DNA of 64,000 bases from assembly GCA_013376995.1 (NCBI GenBank), contig JACAAZ010000003.1:176583-240582 (forward strand). The letters are read 5' to 3'. This document shows, one piece after another, positions 8,501-18,076 of the stretch; within the stretch, counting starts at the first letter, position 1; every line of letters begins with the position of its first letter. The stretch comes from Bacteroidota bacterium (GTDB lineage Bacteria > Bacteroidota > Bacteroidia > Bacteroidales > UBA4417). The position numbers and the translations under genes were made by a program. The notes below the pieces were generated by a model, which was not told the origin of the DNA, searched no databases, and saw only the letters and a program-made list of their open reading frames with translations.

Positions 8501-10489
8501 TTAATGGTAAACGCTGAGTTCAGTTATGGATGTGAAGCCTGAAACCTGTTTCGTGTATTTATTCCAGTGATCCTGGATCTTTGCATCGCCAATGATCCTG
8601 ATCCCTTTGGTCTCAATAGTTTCAAAACTGATCACATATTCAACAAAATGAGGCTGGAAGAATACGATATCTGTTTCAGGCAAAGGAGGTGAGATCTGAG
8701 TTTTCTCAACCGGGACCCATTTCCCGGCTTCATTGAGGTATTGGACATTAAGGGATGTAAACCATCCGCCGAATTCTTCAAGGCATCCCGAATGGAAAGC
8801 CATCATACTGATCTTCTGGGGCGTTTTCCAGCTATAGCCATAATAATCAACTTTGGGAATTTTGGCTTTGGCAGCCAGGCTGTAAAATACTGAGCCAGGA
8901 CCGGATAGTACCCCATCATTAATTACGTCAACACTTTTAGCGTACATGGATTTCCCGAACGTATACCAGCAGGAATCAAGAACCTTTTCATTCAGGTTGC
9001 GCACATTGGCCAGGATGGAATCAGCAGTGGGAGCAATATTGGTTCCCCGCACTAGCAGATTAAACTCTTTAGTGGCTTTTTCTTTCCCGTTGTCCAGTTG
9101 GAGGGTTATCCTGGAATATCCACCTGATGTTGGGATCCCTGTGAGTTTTCCTTTCGAGAAGGTAAGGCCATCAGGCAATTTGCCCCCAACAAGGCTCCAG
9201 TTATAAACCTTATTTGCTTCGGTGTAGAAATTATAATCAACGGGCTTTCCAACCTCCATCCTTGGAAGGGGCCCCAGGCAAAACTCGACCGGTGGATTGA
9301 ATGCGGCCTCCGGGTTGATGGTCAAAACTTCGAACCCGGGTTTACCACTGAGTTTTCCACCTTTGGCAATTACCAGGTCGATTGTGGCCTTTAATGTTTG
9401 GTCGATCATCTCCGAAATTTTTCCATCCGGCATATCGTACCTTGTAATATTGATATACCTGTCGTTAAATGGCAATTTCCATCCTTCAATTGGCAGGTAC
9501 AGATTTTCCGGCAAACCCTTCATTCCATTGATAACACCCATCAATCCGGCAACTGTAGCTGCCTGGTTATCAGCATCAAAACCCATTGCGCAGGAATAGT
9601 CAAGTGTATTTTGAAAATTACCATTCCCATACAACATGGCGAGTACAGCACATGCGCCATTCAGGTTGGCGTTCCAGATGGTTTTGGTCATATCGGGTTC
9701 ATCGATGTAATATTTCTGCGCCATTTCTTTCCTTGCAGCCTTCCAATCAGCAGGGTATTTATCATGAAGTGAAATCATATCCTTCACTGTTGCAGTAAAC
9801 CGGCCATTTGAGGGCAACGCCTTTATTCCAATCTCAATGAGTTTATGAATGTCTTTCTCAAAGTAGGCTGCCGAATACATGGCGCCATAGAAGATTGTGG
9901 GTTCAACACCCCAGCTGTCACTGGTAATGCGAGCGGCCCAATCGGATTTAGCTGCTGCATATCCAATCATTCCAGGGGCAATTACTCCCCAAATTTCATT
10001 AATCAACTGAGGGTCGATCTGGAACCAATGCGGGTTCAGCTCTTTACTACCGGTAAATGGCGGAGTATAGCCAAAATGCATAAGCCCGACTGCTGCCCGG
10101 TTGGCTAACCAGACACGGTCACGGATATGGTACATCCAGGCTTCCCGGAGCTGCTGATAGGTGGGTTCTTCACCATATTTCACCATCTGCAGGAGGTACA
10201 TGTATTCCACATCCGTATCATCATCAGAGAAAGCACCGTCGTATTTCTTCAGCTTATCCAGGTTCTTCATATACCCATACGGCCAGGTTTCTGGCCCCGG
10301 GTTACTGATGTATTTGCCTTCGTGAGGCAAGCCATAGATATTACCGATCATCTGACCTATCCACTCAGCAGCTATTTTATCTCTCAATTCACTAACCTTA
10401 ATCTTATATTGTTTGTTTCCCATTGATTGATAGGAAACCAGTGATAAGAAGAGGAGTACAAGTGCTATTCTGAATGATGCTTTCATCAT
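8501..10489 (-). CDS. Secreted ADP-ribosylglycohydrolase family protein with Ig-like and discoidin-like C-terminus (paralog 3)
   Basis: A 662-residue protein with a signal peptide (hydrophobic residues 6-22, no clear lipobox). The glycohydrolase domain covers about residues 28-390: IAAEWIGQMIGNIYG, a classical first metal cluster FSDDDTD (Asp89-91) and a second cluster GFDADNQAAT (Asp305, Asp307). It is more distant from paralogs 1 and 2 than they are from each other. Residues about 410-490 resemble a putative Ig domain (LPDGLTFSKGKLTGIPTSGG), and the end (about 500-662) resembles an F5/8 or discoidin-like sandwich, suggesting carbohydrate or surface binding. It follows SusD by 2 bp. Soluble periplasmic location is inferred. 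Confidence 0.83.
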   Translation of the reverse strand: MMKASFRIALVLLFLSLVSYQSMGNKQYKIKVSELRDKIAAEWIGQMIGNIYGLPHEGKYISNPGPETWPYGYMKNLDKLKKYDGAFSDDDTDVEYMYLLQMVKYGEEPTYQQLREAWMYHIRDRVWLANRAAVGLMHFGYTPPFTGSKELNPHWFQIDPQLINEIWGVIAPGMIGYAAAKSDWAARITSDSWGVEPTIFYGAMYSAAYFEKDIHKLIEIGIKALPSNGRFTATVKDMISLHDKYPADWKAARKEMAQKYYIDEPDMTKTIWNANLNGACAVLAMLYGNGNFQNTLDYSCAMGFDADNQAATVAGLMGVINGMKGLPENLYLPIEGWKLPFNDRYINITRYDMPDGKISEMIDQTLKATIDLVIAKGGKLSGKPGFEVLTINPEAAFNPPVEFCLGPLPRMEVGKPVDYNFYTEANKVYNWSLVGGKLPDGLTFSKGKLTGIPTSGGYSRITLQLDNGKEKATKEFNLLVRGTNIAPTADSILANVRNLNEKVLDSCWYTFGKSMYAKSVDVINDGVLSGPGSVFYSLAAKAKIPKVDYYGYSWKTPQKISMMAFHSGCLEEFGGWFTSLNVQYLNEAGKWVPVEKTQISPPLPETDIVFFQPHFVEYVISFETIETKGIRIIGDAKIQDHWNKYTKQVSGFTSITELSVYH

Positions 10490-10491
10490 TA

Positions 10492-12003
10492 TTACATAGG
10501 GTTTTGTATAAGATTTGAGTTGGCATCCAATACAGCCTGGGGAATTGGGAACAGTTTTGCATTGGTTCCGGAGGCCGGCTTATTCCAGCCTGCATTTCCC
10601 CATACTCCAAAACGAATCATATCCTGACGGCGATGACCTTCCCAGGCAAATTCCCTGCCCAGTTCATCAAGGAACCCTGTAGTGGTTAAATCGGAACTCG
10701 TCAAAGGAGCAAGACCAGCCCGGGTCCTGATTTTTTGAAGATCCGGGTCACTCAGGAATTCTTCTGCCCGGTTTAACCGCCAAAGGGCTTCCAGCTTGGT
10801 ATAAAGAACATCGGTATAGCGGAAGAGGACAAAATCATTTTCCATATCATTCGTGTAATACTCCAGGCCTTCCTGGTATTCATACTTGCAGCAGCGGGCG
10901 CCTTCCCATTTTTTTCGTGCCATATAATTTGCCACCGTCGAAGTATAGATAAAAGGCTCACCGTCAACGATGATATCCTGCCCGTTCTTATCTTTTTGCT
11001 GGCCGACAAGGAATGATTTTTTACGAAGGTCGCTGTCGGAATATTTGTCGATGAACCCTGGTTCAAGGATAAATTCATCCCACATCCCGCCCAGGAACTT
11101 AAAGGTGGCCCTGCTGGCATCATTAAGTGTTAGGGTATACCAGTAAAAATGGTCCTTTGTCAAGACGGTTTCCATTGGAATAACAAAAATGTTTTCGGTT
11201 GAACCTTCGTTGTGAACCTTGAAATTTGCAAAGAAGTCATCTTCAATATGGTAACTGTTTAAGGCAATAACCTTATCGCAGGCATCAATGGCTTTCTGAT
11301 TTTCATCAATTCCAATCCACTCCTGAGCATTCAGGTACATCTTGGCAAGCAGCGTATAGGCCATTCCCTGGGTAACCCGGCCGTAATATTCAAGGTTTGG
11401 CTTATCCTGGAGTTTGTCGATATTGCTGAGTATTTCATTTTCAATATAAGTGAACATGAAATGCCTGTCCTTCTGAACCGGGAGTTGATTGTTCGTAACA
11501 TCAACGGCAAACTGGATGTTTCCCCAATGATCCATTGCCCAGTAAAAGTAGAAGGCACGAAGAATGTGGATCTCGGCTGTAACCTGGTCCTTAGCCGGAA
11601 AGGTGAGCGTTGATGACTCAATGGTATGAATGATCTGGTTACAGGAAGCAATTCCCTGGTAAACATTTTCCCAGGCGAGGGTCAGGATTTTATTGGTGGG
11701 TTTTAACTGGTGCTTCTGGATTTCATCCCATCTGCCGTTATCCCATACCATACCGTCATCCCGGCCGGGGGCAACCATTTCGTCGGAAGCGATCTCATCC
11801 AGCGACCAAAGGCTGAACTCTTCCGGGTACTTTTGCAGTTTTGTATAAGCAGTACCAGCATACATCAGCATGTCTTTCTCATTGTTGAAAAAGCCATCAA
11901 TAGGAATATCCGAGTAGACTTTCTCCTTAAGGTCCGTACAACCGGCCAGGCCCATCAGCAATCCGGTGGCCAGGAAAATCGAGACATATATTATTTTCTT
12001 CAT
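10492..12003 (-). CDS. SusD/RagB-like nutrient-binding lipoprotein
   Basis: A protein of about 503 residues. The ATG at 12003 is preferred over the in-frame one at 12012 because it gives a standard lipoprotein signal (MKKIIYVSIFLATG, LAGC, lipid Cys about 22). It has the usual SusD length and layout: an N-terminal region beginning TDLKEKVYSDIPIDGFF, TPR-like helices, and the closing block EFAWEGHRRQDMIRFG followed by LFPIPQAVLDANSNLIQNP, which is highly typical of SusD. It caps the SusC barrel at the cell surface and binds the substrate. It lies 20 bp downstream of susC. In the rus-type reading it would be RusD. Confidence 0.95.
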   Translation of the reverse strand: MKKIIYVSIFLATGLLMGLAGCTDLKEKVYSDIPIDGFFNNEKDMLMYAGTAYTKLQKYPEEFSLWSLDEIASDEMVAPGRDDGMVWDNGRWDEIQKHQLKPTNKILTLAWENVYQGIASCNQIIHTIESSTLTFPAKDQVTAEIHILRAFYFYWAMDHWGNIQFAVDVTNNQLPVQKDRHFMFTYIENEILSNIDKLQDKPNLEYYGRVTQGMAYTLLAKMYLNAQEWIGIDENQKAIDACDKVIALNSYHIEDDFFANFKVHNEGSTENIFVIPMETVLTKDHFYWYTLTLNDASRATFKFLGGMWDEFILEPGFIDKYSDSDLRKKSFLVGQQKDKNGQDIIVDGEPFIYTSTVANYMARKKWEGARCCKYEYQEGLEYYTNDMENDFVLFRYTDVLYTKLEALWRLNRAEEFLSDPDLQKIRTRAGLAPLTSSDLTTTGFLDELGREFAWEGHRRQDMIRFGVWGNAGWNKPASGTNAKLFPIPQAVLDANSNLIQNPM

Positions 12004-12023
12004 GATTGACAAGGTGTTAACAA

Positions 12024-14987
12024 TTAGAATGAAGCGTTCACGCCAAAGGATATTACTGTAGTCCTGGGATAATAACTCAGGTATTCGATCCCTGGTGACA
12101 ATCCGCTCATATTGACTTCCGGATCCAAACCCTTGTAACCGGTGAGGCAGAAGACATTCTGGGCAGAGGCAAAAAACCGGAGTTTAGAAATGTACCTTGT
12201 GATTCCTGTGAAATTGTATCCAACTGCAACATTATCGAGTTTGAGGAAGGTTGCATTTTCAACATACTTGGATGAGTATTGCCCGGTACCAATAAATTCA
12301 GGGTTCTCAATTTGGGTATAAACTATATTCTGCCCGATACTCTGCCAGTTTTCATAATAGAGACGATACATATTCAATGCCTTCCCACCAATCTGTGACC
12401 TGAGCGATAAATTCAGGTCCCAGTTTGCATAGGTAAAGGTATTGCTCCACCCCAGCATACATTTGGGATTGGCATTCCCGATTGGTTCCCAGTCTTCGGT
12501 ACTTACCTGCCCTACTTTATTCTGATTCTTAAACTCATCATGCCCGGTTGCATCTACACCCAACCATACAGGCCCGTAGAATGTACCTAGAGGTTCGCCT
12601 TCCTGTAAGCGCTGGCAATTGAGCGGGAATGACCCACCCAGCCATCCTACAGGCATGGAAGTCGCTGTAAATTCAGCATTTGAAAACTTCAGGAGTTTGT
12701 TCACGTTCTTGCTGAAAGTAAAAGTAGAGTTCCATTTGAATTTCGTTTTTTCAACGGCAACAACATTTAGGGTAAATTCTAACCCGCGGTTGCTGATCGA
12801 ACCAACATTTGTAAACAAGGTATTGACGCTATACATGGCCCCGGTGGGGACACTGTAAGTGTAAAGAAGATCCGTACTCCACCTGTAATAATAATCCACG
12901 GCACCGGTGATCCTGCTTTTCAGGATAGCAAAGTCAATACCTGCATTCAGCTCTTGCTTCTTTTCCCAGCGCAGATTAGGATTGGGATTAGTTTTTGGGC
13001 GGTAGGTATTGATCCATTGCCCGTTATAGTAAAAGCTGGAATTCAATCCTCTCTGCATCAGGATCAGGGATTGGTAGTTGTCGAAATCCTGGTTGCCGGT
13101 CACGCCAAATCCAACCCTGAGTTTCAGGTCGTTTACAAGGTTGACATTTTTCATGAATTCTTCCTTGTTGATCCTCCATCCCAAACTTGCCGAAGGGAAC
13201 CAACCCCATTTGTTATTGACCCCAAAGCGGGATGAACCCTCTCTCCGGATAGAGGCTGAAGCCAGGAACCTTTCATCAAAGTTATATATCAACCTTCCGA
13301 AAAACGAGATCAGCAGGCTCTGGGACTTATAGGATCCCATTTCAGCTGTACCACCGGCAAGTGCTGCCCCGGCCCCAATATTGTTTACCCCATAATCATC
13401 GAAATCAAAGCCTGAATTGCCCATATAGGCATCATTGTAGACATTTTTCTCATAGGAATAGCCACCCAATGCCTGTAAGAAATGCTTACCGAGAGTCTTG
13501 GAATAATTTAACGTACTTTCATACAGAATATCCGAAGAACGGCCGTTATCAATACTTGCACTTCCTCCCTTACCTATGATGCTGGGGTAATATTGTGTCT
13601 TATAATCATTCGATTCCCAGTCGGAGAGGTTGTAGGAGATGAAATTTACCCAGTTCAGGGTAGGTGCAAATTTTATTGTAGCTCTAACGTTCCCGGCAGC
13701 GTCGTTGGTTTTACCATCCTGGGTACGCTCATTAATCATGGCAACAGGATTATAGAAATTAGCTCCCGGCAGGTAGGTATACCCACCATAGGTTGTATTC
13801 GAAGGATCGTAAACAGGACTCGTAGGATTCCGGATGAATGCCTGGTAGAAAACATCGTAATTGGCAGGGTTATATTTCCGCATGCCGTAGCTCAGGTTAT
13901 AATCCAGTGTTAGCAGACCTTCCAGGGCCTTCTGGTTGATGTTGGTTTTTACCAGGAATTTATCGGATTGGTTATTTTTGAGTAAGCCTTCTGACAAATC
14001 GACAAAGATGGTTGTGCGATGAGAAAAATTATCATTCCCACCTGATATGGCAAGGTTGTGTTGCTGACTTACAGGATTGGGCCGGGTGACTTCCTTAAAC
14101 CAGTTTACATTGTCGTCGTAGATACTTGATACCTTATCCGGCGCATAGGTGTTGATAGCATTTCTGAATTCATCGGCTGTGAGGTTCCTTACCCCTCTTG
14201 GTGCTACCTGCACTGAGACCAGCCCGGAATACTCAACCTTGCTTTGGCCACTCCTCGCACGTTTTGTCGTAATAATAATTACACCATTGGATCCCCTGGT
14301 TCCATAAATGGCAGCAGCTGAACCATCCTTCAGAACGTCAATGGATTCAACTTCATCGGGACTGACATTTCTCATATCTGCTCCGGCGACACCATCAATG
14401 ATGATCAGTGGCCCCTGCCCTGCTACCAGGGTGTTGGTCCCCCGCAAAATGATATTGTACCCGGCCTGGGGATCAGCTCCATCAGGCTTCACAATATTTA
14501 AACCTGCTACTTTTCCCTGCAAAAGGCCTATTGGATTGTTGAATGTCCCCCTGTTGAACTCGTCTGCTTTGACAGTAGCTATCGCCCCAGTGACTTCTTT
14601 CTTGGTTGTTGTTCCATAACCGATAACAACAACTTCGTCAAGCGATTTAACAGACACTTTGAGGCCAACATTCAATACAGCCTGGTTATTTACAAGGATT
14701 TCCTGTTTTTCATACCCAATCATAGAAAAAACGAGTATGTCACCTTTAGAGGCACTGATGTTATATGTACCATTGATATCAGTGGTACATCCGGACTGCG
14801 TGCCTTTGATGGAAATGCTTACTCCGGGCATAGGATTTTTATCGGTCATGTCGGTAACCTGGCCATAAAGTTTCCTCATAGTTTCATTCTGTGCATATGC
14901 CTGATTGGCACATATAGTTATCAGAATAATAACAAGAAATCTTACTACAAGCCTGTTAATCATTTTGAGAATCATATTGAATTTCAT
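12024..14987 (-). CDS. SusC/RagA-family TonB-dependent outer-membrane transporter
   Basis: A 987-residue SusC-type receptor. A signal sequence (to about residue 32, ending AYAQ) is followed by a carboxypeptidase-regulatory-like domain (about 38-112), the family signature DEVVVIGYG (117-125), a plug domain with LQGKVAGLNI, ILRGTNTLVAGQGPLIIIDG and SAAAIYGTRGSNGVIIITTK, and then a 22-strand-type barrel to the C-terminal Phe. It imports oligomeric or nucleoside-like substrates with TonB energy. Its ATG overlaps the ribokinase stop by 4 bp. A shorter start at Met5 is possible. It lacks an extra N-terminal signalling domain, so no sigma/anti-sigma control is expected. Confidence 0.96.
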   Translation of the reverse strand: MKFNMILKMINRLVVRFLVIILITICANQAYAQNETMRKLYGQVTDMTDKNPMPGVSISIKGTQSGCTTDINGTYNISASKGDILVFSMIGYEKQEILVNNQAVLNVGLKVSVKSLDEVVVIGYGTTTKKEVTGAIATVKADEFNRGTFNNPIGLLQGKVAGLNIVKPDGADPQAGYNIILRGTNTLVAGQGPLIIIDGVAGADMRNVSPDEVESIDVLKDGSAAAIYGTRGSNGVIIITTKRARSGQSKVEYSGLVSVQVAPRGVRNLTADEFRNAINTYAPDKVSSIYDDNVNWFKEVTRPNPVSQQHNLAISGGNDNFSHRTTIFVDLSEGLLKNNQSDKFLVKTNINQKALEGLLTLDYNLSYGMRKYNPANYDVFYQAFIRNPTSPVYDPSNTTYGGYTYLPGANFYNPVAMINERTQDGKTNDAAGNVRATIKFAPTLNWVNFISYNLSDWESNDYKTQYYPSIIGKGGSASIDNGRSSDILYESTLNYSKTLGKHFLQALGGYSYEKNVYNDAYMGNSGFDFDDYGVNNIGAGAALAGGTAEMGSYKSQSLLISFFGRLIYNFDERFLASASIRREGSSRFGVNNKWGWFPSASLGWRINKEEFMKNVNLVNDLKLRVGFGVTGNQDFDNYQSLILMQRGLNSSFYYNGQWINTYRPKTNPNPNLRWEKKQELNAGIDFAILKSRITGAVDYYYRWSTDLLYTYSVPTGAMYSVNTLFTNVGSISNRGLEFTLNVVAVEKTKFKWNSTFTFSKNVNKLLKFSNAEFTATSMPVGWLGGSFPLNCQRLQEGEPLGTFYGPVWLGVDATGHDEFKNQNKVGQVSTEDWEPIGNANPKCMLGWSNTFTYANWDLNLSLRSQIGGKALNMYRLYYENWQSIGQNIVYTQIENPEFIGTGQYSSKYVENATFLKLDNVAVGYNFTGITRYISKLRFFASAQNVFCLTGYKGLDPEVNMSGLSPGIEYLSYYPRTTVISFGVNASF

Positions 14988-15922
14988 TTTGAAAGTTTTT
15001 GAGATTCAAAATCAAATGTTGTTAGTTCTGAACGGAAAGGGATGGAAGATTGAGCCCCCATCCGGGTAACGGTAATGGCTGAAGCCCGGGCAGCCATTTG
15101 AACGGCTTCAAGAATTGATTTGCCTTCAGAAAGCCCAACGCAAAAAGAACCGCAGAAGGTATCTCCGGCTGCAGTAGTATCGGCAGCTTCCACTTTACAG
15201 GCTTCAACAAAATGGTAATCCTGGTACTCCTTGATCAGTGCTCCCTGGGATCCCAGTGTTATTACAACAATTTCGACACCCTTAGCACTTATGATATTAG
15301 CTGCCTGTTTAGCAGATTCAATATCGAATACTTTAATGCCTGAGAGTATTTCAGCTTCACTCTTATTGGGAATTATGATGTACACCTGTTTGAGCAACTC
15401 ATCCGACAGGGCCCTGGCCGGAGCCGGATTCAGGATAACCTTAATACCTTTATTATTTGCCATTTCTGCAACATACTCAACGGTTTTAATAGGTATCTCA
15501 AGCTGCATTAAAACCAGATCACAGGTTTCGATTTCATGGCTGGCTTTTTCAATATCAGCAGGTGCCAGGTACGCATTTGCCCCCGAAGCAACCACGATAC
15601 AATTTTCCCCATTGGCATCTACTGTGATCAATGCAACACCTGATGGATGCACTGAATCGGAAACAATATAGTCAGTTTTAATATTTTCAGTGGCATAGAG
15701 CATAACCGATTGCTTACCGAATACATCATTACCGGTTTTGGAAATCAAGGTAACATTCCCTCCCATTCTAGCTGCAGCGACTGCCTGGTTCGCTCCTTTT
15801 CCTCCAGGGTTCATAAAAAAAGTGCCTCCTAATATGGTTTCTCCCGGAATTGGCAGCCGGTCTGCTTTAATAACCATATCCGTGTTACAGCTTCCAACCA
15901 CAACTATTTTTTTCGAATTCAT
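14984..15922 (-). CDS. rbsK: Ribokinase
   Basis: A 312-residue PfkB-family kinase. It shows the ribokinase N-terminal motif VVVGSCNTDM, the substrate motif NPGGKGANQA (residues 38-47), NPAPAR (165-170), and the C-terminal signature DTTAAGDTF (248-256) with catalytic base Asp254. It phosphorylates ribose to ribose 5-phosphate in the cytoplasm, feeding the pentose phosphate pathway. It is the first gene of the minus-strand operon, coupled to susC by an ATGA overlap, and is the strongest sign that ribose is the sugar released by the operon. Enzyme identity is secure as ribokinase-type; a related pentose or nucleoside substrate cannot be excluded. Confidence 0.93.
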   Translation of the reverse strand: MNSKKIVVVGSCNTDMVIKADRLPIPGETILGGTFFMNPGGKGANQAVAAARMGGNVTLISKTGNDVFGKQSVMLYATENIKTDYIVSDSVHPSGVALITVDANGENCIVVASGANAYLAPADIEKASHEIETCDLVLMQLEIPIKTVEYVAEMANNKGIKVILNPAPARALSDELLKQVYIIIPNKSEAEILSGIKVFDIESAKQAANIISAKGVEIVVITLGSQGALIKEYQDYHFVEACKVEAADTTAAGDTFCGSFCVGLSEGKSILEAVQMAARASAITVTRMGAQSSIPFRSELTTFDFESQKLSK

Positions 15923-15944
15923 TTTATCAGGTTTTAATTCGGAG

Positions 15945-15952
15945 CAAATATA
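15945..15952 (-). promoter_or_regulatory. Candidate -7 box for the ribose-type operon
   Basis: On the minus strand this reads TATATTTG, a perfect match to the Bacteroidota -7 consensus TAnnTTTG. It lies 22 bp upstream of the rbsK ATG, giving a leader of only about 15-20 nt. No good -33 TTTG is visible at the expected distance, which would fit an activator-dependent promoter. Confidence 0.45.
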
Positions 15953-16094
15953 TATTAAGCTGAATGTGAAAATTGCCTAATATTTACACAATCCTGTAAT
16001 TTAAAATTTCATAGTTTTCGAATAAAACAAATCTATTACACTTATTTTCTGACTGTTATAATTATTTCAACCAACTTATTTTACATTTATTCTG

Positions 16095-16102
16095 TAATTT
16101 TG
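16095..16102 (+). promoter_or_regulatory. Candidate -7 box for the 16280-17809 gene
   Basis: TAATTTTG matches TAnnTTTG, but it is about 177 bp from the ATG, so the leader would be long. There is no clear -33 element. Weak support. Confidence 0.25.
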
Positions 16103-16279
16103 AACAAATTATTGCTGTGAATTTTATTCAAATACTACTTTTACCTGTTCCAAAGCAGGCAAAGATGGAAAGCAGATCTAACATTTTTAAATCTGCCCTC
16201 TTGTAAAAGCATATAAAGAACGAATCATACCTATACATTTCGGAATCATTTTTTGGACTGAAAAAAGCCATCCCCATCC

Positions 16280-17809
16280 ATGTCAAAATTTCATTCGCTG
16301 GTTGTACTCACTAATTCTCTCACCTTAGCAGAGAAAAAGGCATTCCGTATCCGTTCATCAAGATCCAAAGCAAATTCAGATTACGTTGTGCTGTACGATA
16401 TTATTGAGAAAAACAAGGACTTGCCGCCCTCATTGCTACTGGCTGAATTCCTCGAGAAACGCCCGAAAGCTTCAATTGAAACCACTACAAAGTACCTTTT
16501 CGAATTATTGCTTGATACCATTCTGGAATTAAAAAAGGAACAGGATAGCTTTTATTTTCTTTTTAATAAAATACTAAAAGCCAGGATCTTATATGAAAAG
16601 TCCATGTTTGAGGAGTGCTTTAGGCTTCTTGATGAGATTATCGAGCAGGCTGAAAAATTTGAAAACTATTATGCATTGCTTATGGCTTCCAGACTGGAGC
16701 TAGACTACTTACTGGCATTGAACTTCCCTGACCTCGATGAAGCAACGCTATTGAAAAAACAATTCAGGCTGAACGAATCCCTGAAGTATGTGAGAAAGAT
16801 CAATGAGCAATCATCTCTCTATGAAAACCTCAAACATCGCATTGTTTATAAAGGCCATGCGCGGTCACAGAAACAGAAAGATGAACTAAACGATTTAATT
16901 TACAGCGAGATAAGTATTGTTGCTTCACTCAGCCTCGATAATTTTGAGATCAGTAAACTTCATCAACTATTCCAGGCAAACTACCTTATCAGCGTAGGAG
17001 ATTATCAATCAGCCCTTAACTCCTATATTGAGCTTAACAATCTTTTCGAGGCCAATAAGCACCGATGGAGTAATCCTCCGGTGTACTACCTCCACACACT
17101 GGAAGGAGTCCTCGAAAGCCTGAGAAGTATCCGCAATTACGATGGTATGACCTATTTTGTCAACCAGTTGAAAGCGATCGACAGCCAGTCTGCAAGTTTC
17201 AGGATTAATCTCACTTGTATCATCTTTTTATACGAGTTGTTCCCCTTACTCGATCGTGGTGATTTTACAGCTTCCAACGCACTCATGAATAGCTATAAGG
17301 AGCCGTTATTCGACAAGCTTTTTACCCTGAACCGGGCTCGACAGGCTGAATTATGCCTGTATACATCCTTGATTTATTTTGGTAATTCCGAATACCACAA
17401 AGCACATAAATTCCTGAATCAGATAATACTTCGTGGTAAAAGCTATTATTACCTTCCCCTATACAGGACAATTCGTCTTGTAAACCTGTTGATCCTTTAC
17501 AAATTGGAAGATTTTGACCTGATCAAATATGAGATCAGGTCGCTGAAACGTGATTTACGTGATACTGGTAAGGAGAATAAGATTGAGCGCTTACTCTTTA
17601 AGTTTTTAACCAAACAGTTACCACTGGTTCCGCAAAAGAGAGAGTTGCTACTGGAAAGAACACTCAGGGAATTCAATGATATCCAGCATGATGTGTTTGA
17701 GAAGCAGATATTGCGCCTTTTCAATTTCACCGCCTGGGTTGAATCCATTTTGCGTAAAATCCCACTATCAACTGTCCTGAGCAATCAGCAGGCTGAACAT
17801 AAGTTCTAA
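16280..17809 (+). CDS. Helical-repeat cytoplasmic protein of unknown function
   Basis: A 509-residue protein without signal peptide or membrane segments, rich in Leu, Glu and Lys, with a pattern of amphipathic helices that looks TPR-like (for example LISVGDYQSALNSYIELNNL, with a similar helical pair near YFGNSEYHKAHKFLNQI). No helix-turn-helix or catalytic motif is seen. It is divergent from the ribose-type operon and has its own long upstream region. I do not recognise a characterised homolog. A role as regulator or signal adaptor of the neighbouring operon is possible from position only; it could equally be unrelated. Confidence 0.7.
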   Translation: MSKFHSLVVLTNSLTLAEKKAFRIRSSRSKANSDYVVLYDIIEKNKDLPPSLLLAEFLEKRPKASIETTTKYLFELLLDTILELKKEQDSFYFLFNKILKARILYEKSMFEECFRLLDEIIEQAEKFENYYALLMASRLELDYLLALNFPDLDEATLLKKQFRLNESLKYVRKINEQSSLYENLKHRIVYKGHARSQKQKDELNDLIYSEISIVASLSLDNFEISKLHQLFQANYLISVGDYQSALNSYIELNNLFEANKHRWSNPPVYYLHTLEGVLESLRSIRNYDGMTYFVNQLKAIDSQSASFRINLTCIIFLYELFPLLDRGDFTASNALMNSYKEPLFDKLFTLNRARQAELCLYTSLIYFGNSEYHKAHKFLNQIILRGKSYYYLPLYRTIRLVNLLILYKLEDFDLIKYEIRSLKRDLRDTGKENKIERLLFKFLTKQLPLVPQKRELLLERTLREFNDIQHDVFEKQILRLFNFTAWVESILRKIPLSTVLSNQQAEHKF

Positions 17810-18076
17810 ATAACCGGAATTTACATATCAGTTCAATGATCTGACGGTGCCTGCTGTAACCGGGCCAAGATATCTTCCGAATTTATGTGATTAAAATAAC
17901 ATGATCATTAAATGCTATTGATAAAATTACCAGATTGTCAGTTTCCCAAACTCAATATCCCTTATATCAACTAATTATAGCTAATGAACCTGGATTATAT
18001 ATTTACATGGATTTAACCTGCATATTCTATATTCTTCCTAATTTGCGCTAAGATTTTACAACCAATTTTTATTGAT

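Larger units (their letters stand above)
15923..16279. other. Divergent intergenic region between rbsK operon and 16280 gene
   Basis: This 357-bp AT-rich stretch holds no gene. It contains the candidate minus-strand -7 box at 15945-15952 and a plus-strand TAATTTTG at 16095-16102. The remaining sequence between these boxes, about 140 bp, is long enough for regulator binding; no clear repeat was found in it. Confidence 0.6.
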
